Position numbers and translations under genes: made by a program. The notes beneath the pieces were generated by a model. That model was not told the origin of the DNA, searched no databases, and saw nothing but the letters and a program-made list of their open reading frames with translations. From UBA6059 sp040222235 (GTDB lineage: Bacteria; Bacteroidota; Bacteroidia; Cytophagales; Cyclobacteriaceae): 64,000 nucleotides of DNA. Of the stretch, positions 1 to 8,277 are shown piece by piece. How positions within the stretch are numbered: the first letter of the stretch is position 1; each line of letters begins with the position of its first letter. Location: the NCBI GenBank assembly GCA_040222235.1, contig JAVKDO010000150.1, positions 1 to 64,000 on the forward strand, in the 5' to 3' direction.

Positions 1-2342
1 CAGCCGTCACCGATTCGGATACGCTCTATGTCAACTATGATGGGGCATCCGGCAGCTTTGCTGATATATCTACTAATCCACTGGGAAGTTTCGTAGAGAA
101 GATACCGCTCAATACGGGTGGCGTATCTAATGTGACACTAGACCTTGCATTGATACAAATCAACCAAACGAACGGCGTTACGATCAACCACACTTCTAGC
201 ACTACCGGAAAGCTGAAATGGCTTATTCAGGACAATAGCAGTGCACCTGTTTTAGCTGCATTTGACAGTGACAACTTAGGTGGGTTTGGTATCGATAGCA
301 TCACGGTCAGCTCCACCAATGCGGTCGAGTCAATCATTCAGGGTACTGGTCTGGTCAACGGAACCACCTACTATCTTTATGCGATAGCTGAGGATATCAA
401 TGGTGCAGCCTCAGACATACAGTTTGTATCATGGGTGGCTGATGGAGTAGTGCCGACGATCATGAGCGCTGCTGTATCTACCAGTGACCCAACAAAACTG
501 ATGATCACTGTTTCAGAAGAGATTAGCGCTTTCGCAATCAATGGATTAACTGTCTTAGATGCACAAGGCCAGTCATTATCCACTTCTACCTTTTCACTAG
601 TAAGTCCTACTCAAATTGAAGTGACGCTCACGAGACCGGTCGTTGAATCCGACGTACTGACGCTGAGTTATATGCCTACCGGAAATGAGATCATTGATGA
701 TGCCACCAACAATCTCGAAGCTACCACGGACTTGGACGTTACCAATGAAGTGGTGACGGTACCGCCAGTACTCACCAATGTTGAAATCACGAACGTCACT
801 GGTGTGGAAAGCATTGATATTAGCTATCAGGTGAACAAGTCCGGCACCATCTATTGGATCGCTGCACCGACTGGCGGCAGCTTTACCACAGCTCAAATCA
901 AGGCGGGTACTGGCAATAATTCCGGCTTCTCCAGTTTCGAGATTGGCAGTATCGATGAGCTATTATCTCAGACTATTGCACCGTTGATATTAGCTAACAA
1001 TGAAATTTTTGACATTCATCTTTTTGCGGAAGATGAGGTTGGCGTGGCTAGTGCTATTGAAGTAAGGACTTGGGAGGCAGACGGCAAAGCTCCTTCAATG
1101 ATATCTGCCGCAGTTGTAAACGCCACTCCATCACAAATCACCTTGGTATTTGATGAGGCATTAGTCTTTGACAATCTGGATGGGTTCAGTCTTGAGTTTA
1201 TAGGCAGTCGACTTGCGCTTAGCTCTGTAGAATCACTAGATAATGTTACGCTCATTCTCAACTTAAATGGAAGCCTTATTCAGTCCGATAGGGTACTACT
1301 CTCCTATTCTCCAACTAATGGTAGTCTTAGGGATAGCTTTGACAACATAGTTCGTATCATTGAAGACTTTGAAGTGGACATTGATATTCTGGATCCTCCA
1401 GCTAACCTATCCAATCTGGAGATCGTAGGAATAAATGAGCTGGTGTCTATTGACCTACAGTATCAGTCCACCAAGACTGGAAAGATGTACTGGGTAATGA
1501 CCAACAGTGCAGCTATACCCACAGAGATTGAGCTAAAAACAGGCGGATCTGACAACTTTGGTAGTGGGGTGTTTGACATTGCGGTAGCGGATGAGACATT
1601 GATTGAGAACTTGCTCGCCGAAGGCCTTGAATATTTGACAGCCTATTATGTTCATGTTGCACAAGAGGATGATGATGGCAATCTTTCTGAGGTTTCCTCA
1701 TTGCCATGGATTACACCAAAAGGACCTCCTACTATTGATCCGATTGCCGTACTCAATATTGAATCCTTACAAGTCGATCTGCAGTATAGCTCCTCCAGTG
1801 AAGAGAGTCTAGTCATTCACTATGCGATATACAATAACGAGCAGCCCAATATCACCACGGCGGCTATATTGAATGGCTTAGTGACTGATGATGGTGACGT
1901 GATCCAGTTTGAGAACTTTGAGGCCAATCTCAATGGAGAATATCTTGAGCTAATCGTATTTACAAATGAATTATCCTCCCTAGGTCATTTTATCTATGCC
2001 TTTGGTATCAATGAAAATGATGTCAGTTCTCAAATAGCTTCTGCTACATGGCTACCCGTACGAGAATCGGGTACTGACCCGCTGATCAGAAACTTGATCA
2101 CTCCTAATGGAGATGGTGATAACGATCGCCTCTATATTGAGAACCTGGAATTGTATCCCGGCGCTCATACAGTTACTTTGGCTGAGCGCAATGGCAAGCC
2201 TGTGATTACAATGAATAATTTCAGCAACGATAATATCAGTGTTTCGGACGATTTCGAAAGACTAGAGCCTGGAGCATATATTTGTGTGCTGGTCTTGGCT
2301 GATGGTACTAAGTTTATGCAATCCATAACTATATTGAAGTAG
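1..2342 (+). CDS. Large repetitive surface protein with T9SS type B C-terminal sorting domain (5' end missing)
   Basis: The reading frame is open from base 3, so the gene begins outside the window; the GTG at 132 is only an internal codon. About 779 residues are visible. They alternate between Swm-like beta-sandwich modules (openings such as VPTIMSAAVSTSDPTKL and APSMISAAVVNATPSQI) and fibronectin-like modules with conserved GTIYWI / GKMYWVM strands. The last ~85 residues start at LITPNGDGDNDRLYIENL, the hallmark of the gliding-motility-associated (CHU_C, type B) sorting domain, which directs export by the type IX system. The stop codon overlaps the GTG of the following PorP/SprF gene, the usual partner of type B cargo. 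The protein is probably a cell-surface adhesin; its ligand cannot be told from sequence. Confidence 0.88.
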   Translation, partial: AVTDSDTLYVNYDGASGSFADISTNPLGSFVEKIPLNTGGVSNVTLDLALIQINQTNGVTINHTSSTTGKLKWLIQDNSSAPVLAAFDSDNLGGFGIDSITVSSTNAVESIIQGTGLVNGTTYYLYAIAEDINGAASDIQFVSWVADGVVPTIMSAAVSTSDPTKLMITVSEEISAFAINGLTVLDAQGQSLSTSTFSLVSPTQIEVTLTRPVVESDVLTLSYMPTGNEIIDDATNNLEATTDLDVTNEVVTVPPVLTNVEITNVTGVESIDISYQVNKSGTIYWIAAPTGGSFTTAQIKAGTGNNSGFSSFEIGSIDELLSQTIAPLILANNEIFDIHLFAEDEVGVASAIEVRTWEADGKAPSMISAAVVNATPSQITLVFDEALVFDNLDGFSLEFIGSRLALSSVESLDNVTLILNLNGSLIQSDRVLLSYSPTNGSLRDSFDNIVRIIEDFEVDIDILDPPANLSNLEIVGINELVSIDLQYQSTKTGKMYWVMTNSAAIPTEIELKTGGSDNFGSGVFDIAVADETLIENLLAEGLEYLTAYYVHVAQEDDDGNLSEVSSLPWITPKGPPTIDPIAVLNIESLQVDLQYSSSSEESLVIHYAIYNNEQPNITTAAILNGLVTDDGDVIQFENFEANLNGEYLELIVFTNELSSLGHFIYAFGINENDVSSQIASATWLPVRESGTDPLIRNLITPNGDGDNDRLYIENLELYPGAHTVTLAERNGKPVITMNNFSNDNISVSDDFERLEPGAYICVLVLADGTKFMQSITILK

Positions 2343-3478
2343 TGAAGAAGTTACTAGCACTATCTATAGCCATTATCTGGGTAAGCGTAGTTTGGGCACA
2401 AGATGTACCGATCTTCACTCAGAAGCTGACCAATTCCTTCTTCTACAATCCTGCTGTCGCAGGCCATACCTATGGTTCGATGACATTTTCGCATCGCCAG
2501 ACTTTTGATAACCTGATCACCAACAACTTTGCGAGCTTTCACACTCCCTTGGCTAATCACAGATTGGGCGCAGGCGCAAATGTATTTACGGATAAGTTCA
2601 GCTTTGTACAGCGCACCTATGCATCGGCCGCTATGGCCTACCATATCAACTTCTCCTCGTACAATAACCTCTCGTTTGGTCTATCCGCAGATTACACAGC
2701 GGTCAATTTTGACTTCAACGAGATCAATTTCGACTCAGGTGTAGATGATCCGATTTTTGGTCAGCTGCAAGATGACAATGGCCTGGATTTCTCCTTCGGT
2801 ATGCATTACCAGCACCAGTACTTCAAGCTGGGTTTGGCTGCCAATCGATTAGTGCAAAACTGGTTCAACAACGAGGACAACATCCTTTTTGATGGCTTCT
2901 ATTCTGTGATGGCTGCTGGGCTCATACCCTTTGCAGATCGTCGAGATATTCTTGAGCCTACCTTCAATTATGTAAGTTCGGCTACTAACTCGCTATGGAA
3001 TGCTGGCCTATACTACACTTATGCTGATGCAATAATGCTTGGTGGTGCCTATCGCCAAAATGATATCATCAGTATGAGCGCGTCGGTAAAGCTTGCCAAA
3101 AAAATCATGCTTGGCTATACGCGTGAGATCTCTAACGGCAATGTTAATCTTGGAAGCACGAGTGAGATTGCCTTAAGATTTGATTTCTCTAACTACAATT
3201 ATCAAGAACGCTTCAAAGAAGACTACAAGTCAGCAGTCTCCTACCGTCGCAAGGCGCTCAACACCAGAAAACCAGGAAAAATTGGATCGAGCAATCCTGC
3301 CACAGCCCAAAAGAAGAATATCAGGAAGATCAATAGCTATAAGTCGCCCAGTGCGCGCTATAGCAATAATAAGAAGCTTCCGAATGTAAAGAGGAATAAA
3401 TCACAAATGGCTAATCGTCGCAAGTTTGGTAAGCAAAGAAGATCTACCAAAAAACGCTACAAGAAAGGCAGACGCTAA
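2342..3478 (+). CDS. PorP/SprF family type IX secretion outer-membrane protein
   Basis: 378 residues with a clear signal peptide (KKLLALSIAIIWVSVVWAQD). Next comes the family signature QKLTNSFFYNPAVAGHTYG, then beta-strand-rich sequence typical of the 14-strand PorP/SprF barrel (FGLSADYTAVNFDFNEINF, FSFGMHYQHQYFKLGLAANR). SprF homologues are known to be needed for export or surface attachment of the type B cargo encoded beside them, and the GTG start shares a base with the cargo stop codon (TAGTG), so the two are translationally coupled. The last ~70 residues are unusually rich in Lys and Arg (NRRKFGKQRRSTKKRYKKGRR region) and lie beyond the barrel. This tail could bind anionic surface polymer, which is inference. 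Confidence 0.9.
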   Translation: MKKLLALSIAIIWVSVVWAQDVPIFTQKLTNSFFYNPAVAGHTYGSMTFSHRQTFDNLITNNFASFHTPLANHRLGAGANVFTDKFSFVQRTYASAAMAYHINFSSYNNLSFGLSADYTAVNFDFNEINFDSGVDDPIFGQLQDDNGLDFSFGMHYQHQYFKLGLAANRLVQNWFNNEDNILFDGFYSVMAAGLIPFADRRDILEPTFNYVSSATNSLWNAGLYYTYADAIMLGGAYRQNDIISMSASVKLAKKIMLGYTREISNGNVNLGSTSEIALRFDFSNYNYQERFKEDYKSAVSYRRKALNTRKPGKIGSSNPATAQKKNIRKINSYKSPSARYSNNKKLPNVKRNKSQMANRRKFGKQRRSTKKRYKKGRR

Positions 3479-3485
3479 ACATGTT

Positions 3486-3506
3486 CAGCTCATTCCACAT
3501 GAGCTG
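3486..3506 (+). terminator. Hairpin after the PorP/SprF gene
   Basis: An 8-bp perfect stem CAGCTCAT / ATGAGCTG with a 5-base loop lies 8 bases after the stop codon. No T-run follows, so it may be a 3'-end stabilising hairpin rather than an intrinsic terminator. The rest of 3479-3600 shows no gene. Confidence 0.35.
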
Positions 3507-3600
3507 CACCTGCACGACTCTTCTACTTGACCATTCACAGAAATTCGCTTTCATGAGAATCTGAGCGTCCTTACTTCGCTGTAAACCACAATCATCTCTT

Positions 3601-5265
3601 ATGCGAAGCATTACCTTATTGATTCTTACCATTTTTGTGTTTTCCGCCTGCTCTACCGGTAATCAGGAAGTTCAGTTGAATATGCCACAAGTTGATTTCT
3701 CAGCTTCAAGCCATCAGGAGTTGGTCGACTTCTTTTTTGATTGGAGGGCATTTCACAATCCACAGCTGCAAGATGGTGTGCCAGATTACTCAAAAGCCAC
3801 CATGGACAAGCAGTACGCTGAACTCGCTACATGGCAGGCCAAACTGGATGCCTTTGACACTACTGGGTGGAGCATTGAGGAGCAGATCGACTGGTATCTC
3901 GTCTGGACAGAGATGAACGGCTTAGATTTCGCGCATCGGGTCAAGCAGCCTTGGTTTCGCGACCCTGCGTTTTATGTATGGTTCTATCCTGGTAAGACAG
4001 ACGTACCCGAAAGAGAAGGCCCCAACATTCATGGTAATATCGAATACGCGTACTTCGACCAGCCATTGAGCACTGAAGACGCTGCATCTATCGCCTCTAG
4101 ACTCAAAGCAGCTCCTGCCCTCTATGAGCAAGCCAAAAAGAACCTGACTGGAAATGCCAAAGACCTATGGGTCACTGGTACAAGAAGCATTCGTGAGCAA
4201 AGTGAAAATCTTGAAAGACTGGCCACCTCTATAGAGAATGATCATCCACAGCTCGCTACTGCAGCAAGAGAGTTAATTGCAGCCTCTAACGATTTGGCTA
4301 CATGGCTCGACAGTCAGGCCGCTTCAAAGACGGGTACCTCGGGTGTTGGCAAGGACAACTATAGCTGGAACCTGCAAAAGGTTCATTTACTCCCCTACAG
4401 CTGGAGGGATGAAGAAGTATTGATGAAAAGGGAACTTCATCGGTCCCACGCCTCCTTGAGGCTAGAGGAGCAAAGAAATAATGACCTTCCTAAACTCGAA
4501 AAAATCACAGATCCGGAGGAATATGATCGTCTATTCAATGCTGCAATTGACGAGTACTTAGCGTTTTTTGAAGAGACTGATATAGTACCCATGAAGGATT
4601 ACATGGAGCCTGCTTTAAGAGCCAGGGTTAATAAGTTTGTGCCTTCTGAGGGTATAAGAGGCTTCTTTGCTGAAATTGGCTACCGTGATCCGATCATCAT
4701 GCGGACGCACGACTATCACTGGATAGACCTGGCGCGAATGCGAGAAGAGCCGCACCCCTCACCTATTCGAGCCACACCATTATTGTACAACATATTCGAT
4801 AGCCGCGCGGAAGGCATGGCCACAGGAATGGAGGAAATGATGATGCACGCTGGCTTTCTTGATGATAAACCGAGATCAAGAGAGTTGGTCTGGATACTCT
4901 TAGCTCAGCGAGCTGCTAGGGGCTTAGCTGGTCTATATCAGCATGGTCTCGAGTTAGATTTTGACAGTGCTACTAAGTTCGCTTCCAAATGGACACCATG
5001 GGGACTGCTTCCAGCCGATGGTGGTACTATCCAGCACGAGGAACAATTCTACCTTCGTCAACCAGCCTATGGCACGAGCTACAATATGGGCAAGCTAGAA
5101 ATTGAAAAAATCATAGCCGAATACGCACGTCAGCGTAATGGTGAGTTCAGCATGAGTGAGTTCATGGATGAATTCAACAAATGTGGTATGATTCCTACCT
5201 CTCTCGTCTACTGGCAAATGACAGGTGATAAGTCGCTGCTCAATGAAGCATTAAACATGGAATAG
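3601..5265 (+). CDS. DUF885 family lipoprotein
   Basis: 554 residues. It starts with a lipoprotein signal peptide whose lipobox ends VFSAC (Cys at about residue 17), so it is probably anchored in the outer or inner membrane facing the periplasm. The body matches DUF885 proteins: the SRAEGMATGMEEMMMHAG segment corresponds to the family's conserved EGWA.Y.E helix, and the C-terminal YGTSYNMGKLEIEKI segment to the conserved SY..GK motif. Acidic and histidine residues around HDYHWIDLARMREEPHP and the EGMAxxxEE helix suggest a metal-dependent peptidase-like fold, but catalysis is unproven for the family. It is a single gene with a strong terminator behind it. Confidence 0.85.
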   Translation: MRSITLLILTIFVFSACSTGNQEVQLNMPQVDFSASSHQELVDFFFDWRAFHNPQLQDGVPDYSKATMDKQYAELATWQAKLDAFDTTGWSIEEQIDWYLVWTEMNGLDFAHRVKQPWFRDPAFYVWFYPGKTDVPEREGPNIHGNIEYAYFDQPLSTEDAASIASRLKAAPALYEQAKKNLTGNAKDLWVTGTRSIREQSENLERLATSIENDHPQLATAARELIAASNDLATWLDSQAASKTGTSGVGKDNYSWNLQKVHLLPYSWRDEEVLMKRELHRSHASLRLEEQRNNDLPKLEKITDPEEYDRLFNAAIDEYLAFFEETDIVPMKDYMEPALRARVNKFVPSEGIRGFFAEIGYRDPIIMRTHDYHWIDLARMREEPHPSPIRATPLLYNIFDSRAEGMATGMEEMMMHAGFLDDKPRSRELVWILLAQRAARGLAGLYQHGLELDFDSATKFASKWTPWGLLPADGGTIQHEEQFYLRQPAYGTSYNMGKLEIEKIIAEYARQRNGEFSMSEFMDEFNKCGMIPTSLVYWQMTGDKSLLNEALNME

Positions 5266-5291
5266 CTAGTTCCTCCCAACTAAGATCAGTC

Positions 5292-5335
5292 AAGACCCTA
5301 CCAACGCTCATTGTATGAAATGGTAGGGTCTTCTA
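5292..5335 (+). terminator. Terminator after the DUF885 gene
   Basis: A 12-bp perfect inverted repeat AAGACCCTACCA / TGGTAGGGTCTT (arms 5292-5303 and 5321-5332) with a 17-base loop, followed by TCTAATTT. It sits between the DUF885 stop and the DUF892 start. Confidence 0.7.
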
Positions 5336-5364
5336 ATTTCATGGCAACAATAAAATAGGCGGCC

Positions 5365-5868
5365 ATGAACAGGATTAAAGACTTGCATGATCTCTTCATC
5401 GAACAGTTAAGAGACTTATATAATGGTGAAACTCTGATAAAAGAAGCATTTGGAGAGACATTCGAACGTGCGACTAACAAAGACTTGAAACAAGTACTTA
5501 CCAGTTATAAATCTGAGCAGGAAGAGCAAAGGATAAGGCTACAGCAGGTATTCGAAATAATCTTCTATCAAAAACGCGGAGAAAAAAATCAAATCATCAT
5601 GTCAATGCTGGAAGATACAAAGCGACTTTCTGATCGATGCGACGACATGCACACTAGAGACGCAGCGTTGATCACCACCCTGCAACACATCATCCATTAC
5701 AAAATTGCAGCCTACGGAGCATTATCGACCTACGCGCGCAGGTTGGAGCATTATGACGCTGGAGAGATTCTACATCACAACCTAACTATCGAAAAAGAAA
5801 TTGATCGAAAACTGGTCGTCATCGCAGAGAGTTCGGTCAACTCAGAATCACTTAGCTCTCTAGAGTAG
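5365..5868 (+). CDS. DUF892 / YciE-like ferritin-like protein
   Basis: 167 residues, all-helical. The N-terminus MNRIKDLHDLFIEQLRDLY is the typical DUF892 opening (LxxLFxExLRDLYxAE). Helices carry spaced Glu/His pairs (EEQRIRLQQVF, TTLQHIIHYKIAAYGAL, EILHHNLTIEKEIDRKL) expected of a ferritin-like four-helix bundle. Family members are cytoplasmic, often stress-induced, and may bind a di-metal centre; their reaction is unknown. It converges with the minus-strand membrane protein gene, whose stop lies 2 bases away. Confidence 0.85.
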   Translation: MNRIKDLHDLFIEQLRDLYNGETLIKEAFGETFERATNKDLKQVLTSYKSEQEEQRIRLQQVFEIIFYQKRGEKNQIIMSMLEDTKRLSDRCDDMHTRDAALITTLQHIIHYKIAAYGALSTYARRLEHYDAGEILHHNLTIEKEIDRKLVVIAESSVNSESLSSLE

Positions 5869-5870
5869 CG

Positions 5871-6221
5871 TTATGAGCTTCGCTTCTCTCCTGAAATGTC
5901 CTGAAAGAAGGAGTTGAGCACTGTCAGCACAAGACTGAAGAGTAAGGCCCACCAAAAACCCTCCACTTCAAAGCCAGGCACAATCGAGTTGGCCAGTAGA
6001 ATAATCAATGCATTGATCACCAAAAGGAACAGCCCCAAGGTGAGGAATGTGAGTGGCAGGGTAAAGAGAATCAACAACGGCTTTACCGTCCAATTGAGTA
6101 TTCCCAGAATAATGGAAACCACAATTGCTGCAAAAAAACCATCTACGTTTACTCCTGGCAGTATATAGGCAGCAATCAATACGCCCAGCGCAGATAGTAC
6201 CAATCTGATAACTAAACTCAT
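5871..6221 (-). CDS. Phage-holin-family / YvlD-like four-helix membrane protein
   Basis: 116 residues with four hydrophobic helices (LVIRLVLSALGVLIAAYILPG, FFAAIVVSIILGILNW, FLTLGLFLLVINALIILLA, WWALLFSLVLTVLNSFF). The ILPGVNVDGF and IVPGFEVEGFWWAL repeats are the signature of the Phage_holin_4_2 (YvlD) family. Despite the name, chromosomal members are not lysis genes, and their envelope role is unknown. Its start overlaps the stop of the upstream DinB-like gene by 4 bases (ATGA), so it is the last gene of a three-gene minus-strand operon. Confidence 0.85.
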   Translation of the reverse strand: MSLVIRLVLSALGVLIAAYILPGVNVDGFFAAIVVSIILGILNWTVKPLLILFTLPLTFLTLGLFLLVINALIILLANSIVPGFEVEGFWWALLFSLVLTVLNSFFQDISGEKRSS

Positions 6222-6733
6222 AACTTATATTTTTCTTTAAAGATATTCATATGATGATTGAGGTGGCCGGCCATAATATATACTATGCTGCTCAGGCTCA
6301 TCTGCGTGCCGTTGGCATTGCCTACGTTTGTGATGGCTTGATCGTCTAGTGAGCGCAGCATTGTGAGATTAGCCTTTCTTGAAAACTCAAACTCATCGAC
6401 CAAGGAACTAAAATCTCGATGACTAAACCTGCCTTGATCTACATAATCGTTTTGATCAAAGCCTGGAAGTGCCCCCTGTTCTCCTCTCGCAATAGACATT
6501 ATCCTAAAGGCAAATACACGTTCGGCATCAATGATGTGACCTACTACCTCGGCAACCGTCCATTTCCCCTCGGCATAAGTCAATTTTTGTTGGTCAACAG
6601 TTAAGCCCCCAAGCCAATGTCCAAATGTAATGGTCTGCTTTTCCAAATATTCTACAATCCCAGTTTCCGGTAGGGGAATAACATAGCCCTGATAGAAGGC
6701 TGGCACCTCATCAATATTCGGTTTTCTAATCAT
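6218..6733 (-). CDS. DinB family protein (putative metal-dependent, four-helix)
   Basis: 171 residues. Histidines at conserved helix positions (EVVGHIIDAERVF and MAGHLNHHMNIFKEKY) form the usual three-His metal site of DinB_2 proteins; the central GALPGFDQNDY loop is also typical. Related proteins include bacillithiol-S-transferase-like and unassigned thiol enzymes, so substrate and reaction are unknown. The start overlaps the carbonic-anhydrase-like gene by 8 bases, and the stop overlaps the holin-like gene by 4. Confidence 0.85.
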   Translation of the reverse strand: MIRKPNIDEVPAFYQGYVIPLPETGIVEYLEKQTITFGHWLGGLTVDQQKLTYAEGKWTVAEVVGHIIDAERVFAFRIMSIARGEQGALPGFDQNDYVDQGRFSHRDFSSLVDEFEFSRKANLTMLRSLDDQAITNVGNANGTQMSLSSIVYIMAGHLNHHMNIFKEKYKL

Positions 6734-7250
6734 TATTTTCAGTTTTGAACCAACTAGCGTACTTGACGTAATTGTTGGCCGTGCGTCCTATCATGGCCTT
6801 TACATCTCCTTCCGCCATTTTGACCTTCTTAGCAGGAATACCTGCATAAATAGCGCCGGCCTCCACAACCGTCTTAGCCAATACCACAGCACCTGCCGCG
6901 ATAATCGCCCCTTCTTTCACCACAGCATCATCCATCACTATCGCACCCATACCTACCAATACATTATCTTCCAACGTACATCCGTGTATGATGGCAGTAT
7001 GTCCAATAGATACATTAGATCCTATGGTAGTCGCCGCTCGCTCATATGTGCAATGAATGACTGCATTATCCTGAATGTTGGTTCGGTCACCAATTTTTAT
7101 TGAATTGACGTCACCTCTAATGACAGCATTGAACCAAACAGTGCAATCCTTTCCCATGGTCACCTCTCCTACTATTGTAGCATTTGGTGCGATCCAACAA
7201 GATTCTGGGATTTCAGGAGATTTATTGTTTACTGGCAAGATGACAGGCAT
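6726..7250 (-). CDS. Gamma carbonic anhydrase-like hexapeptide-repeat protein
   Basis: 174 residues with a left-handed beta-helix of hexapeptide repeats from about residue 20 (IAPNATIVGEVTMGKDCTVWFNAVIRGD) to 150. The gamma-CA metal-binding pattern is visible: VIHCTYE for the first His, then SIGHTAIIHGCTL with two His spaced as in YrdA/CaiE proteins. It is probably a cytoplasmic trimer. Many homologues are annotated as carbonic anhydrases without measured activity, so catalysis is inference. It is the first gene of the minus-strand operon and diverges from the YceI gene. Confidence 0.9.
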   Translation of the reverse strand: MPVILPVNNKSPEIPESCWIAPNATIVGEVTMGKDCTVWFNAVIRGDVNSIKIGDRTNIQDNAVIHCTYERAATTIGSNVSIGHTAIIHGCTLEDNVLVGMGAIVMDDAVVKEGAIIAAGAVVLAKTVVEAGAIYAGIPAKKVKMAEGDVKAMIGRTANNYVKYASWFKTENND

Positions 7251-7274
7251 GGGATAATTTAATATTAATGTAGC

Positions 7275-7282
7275 TACATTTG
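7275..7282 (+). promoter_or_regulatory. Possible -7 box (TAnnTTTG) for the YceI gene
   Basis: TACATTTG fits the Bacteroidota -7 consensus TAnnTTTG. A matching -33 TTTG about 20 bases upstream is not obvious, so support is weak. If used, transcription would begin near 7290, which favours the ATG at 7355 as the YceI start. Confidence 0.3.
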
Positions 7283-7354
7283 TTTTTCAAAATCAGAAAC
7301 AAACATATATATCCCTCGTTTGTTCTTCCCTTAAACCTTAAAACTATTATAACT

Positions 7355-8110
7355 ATGAATCTAAAACAATCACTCCTAGCACCTGCGGCTATCGCTATGC
7401 TCGTCTACGGTTGTGGACCAAAACCGAGTGGTGAAACTGCTGAGACTGGTGAGGCAATGGAAGTCGCTGACGCTTCTGCCGGAGCTGAGACCTTCACGGT
7501 TGATACGGACATGAGCAAAGTAACATGGAATGGCTACAAGCCTACCGGAAAGCACAACGGTACTATCGGCATCACAGATGGTAGCATCGCTGTTGAAGAT
7601 GGCGCTATCTCTTCTGCTAGTTTCACAATTGACATTACTTCCTTGACTGTGCTGGATATCCCCACGGAAGAAGAAGGAAATGGCAAACTCAAAGGTCACT
7701 TGATGTCAGGCGATTTCTTCGATGTTGAAAATCATCCTACTGCAACTTTTGAAGTGGTAGACGTGGCTTCCTATGCAGCTGACATGGCTATTGAAGATAA
7801 GGAAGAGTTCCAGACGGAGTTCACTCCTGCTTCAGCAACTGAAATCATGGTAGCTAATCCTACGCATATGATTACTGGCAACCTTACGATGAGAGGAGTC
7901 ACTAAAAGTGTGAGCTTCCCAGCTGCTGTTACTTTGGCAGATGGTGGTGTTACTGCTACCGCAAACTTCAACATTGATCGTACGGCATGGAATCTTGCCT
8001 ATGGTGATGAAGCCAATGCAGTAGATAAGGCTAAGGACAAGTTTATCTACAACACAGTCAATGTTGGCTTTGAGCTAACAGCTACAGCACCTACAAGTGC
8101 GACTATGTAA
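7355..8110 (+). CDS. YceI family lipoprotein
   Basis: 251 residues from the ATG at 7355. That start is preferred over the upstream in-frame ATG at 7280 because it puts a lipoprotein signal peptide (NLKQSLLAPAAIAMLVYGC) at the N-terminus. The mature part opens with an acidic linker and then a YceI beta-barrel (FTVDTDMSKVTWNGYKPTG, GKLKGHLMSGDFFDVENHP, ATFEV, NLTMRGVTKSVSFP, FNIDRTAWNLAYG). YceI proteins are lipocalin-like and bind isoprenoid or amide lipids in the periplasm. The particular ligand is unknown. A strong terminator follows. Confidence 0.93.
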   Translation: MNLKQSLLAPAAIAMLVYGCGPKPSGETAETGEAMEVADASAGAETFTVDTDMSKVTWNGYKPTGKHNGTIGITDGSIAVEDGAISSASFTIDITSLTVLDIPTEEEGNGKLKGHLMSGDFFDVENHPTATFEVVDVASYAADMAIEDKEEFQTEFTPASATEIMVANPTHMITGNLTMRGVTKSVSFPAAVTLADGGVTATANFNIDRTAWNLAYGDEANAVDKAKDKFIYNTVNVGFELTATAPTSATM

Positions 8111-8135
8111 GATTTAAGCATTGAACTTGAAATAT

Positions 8136-8164
8136 AAATCCCGGCTCGTCCGGGATTTTTTTTG
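8136..8164 (+). terminator. Intrinsic terminator after the YceI gene
   Basis: A 9-bp stem AAATCCCGG / CCGGGATTT with a 5-base loop (CTCGT), running into eight or more T residues: a textbook rho-independent terminator. Confidence 0.9.
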
Positions 8165-8245
8165 TCTAATGCTAAAAGATATTACCGTCATCATTCTTCC
8201 ATAGCTATACTTTGACAAAGCAACTGACATTTTGTCGGTATTAGC

Positions 8246-8253
8246 TAAATTTG
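8246..8253 (+). promoter_or_regulatory. Possible -7 box for the miaB operon
   Basis: TAAATTTG matches TAnnTTTG exactly and lies 25 bases before the miaB ATG. TTTG copies at 8211 and 8231 are not at the ideal spacing, so the -33 element is uncertain. Confidence 0.35.
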
Positions 8254-8277
8254 CACTCCGATTAGGAAATAACAAGA

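Noticed and set aside
7280..7354. Upstream in-frame start for the YceI gene
   Set aside because: It would hide the lipoprotein signal peptide and start within a possible promoter region; ATG 7355 is better.
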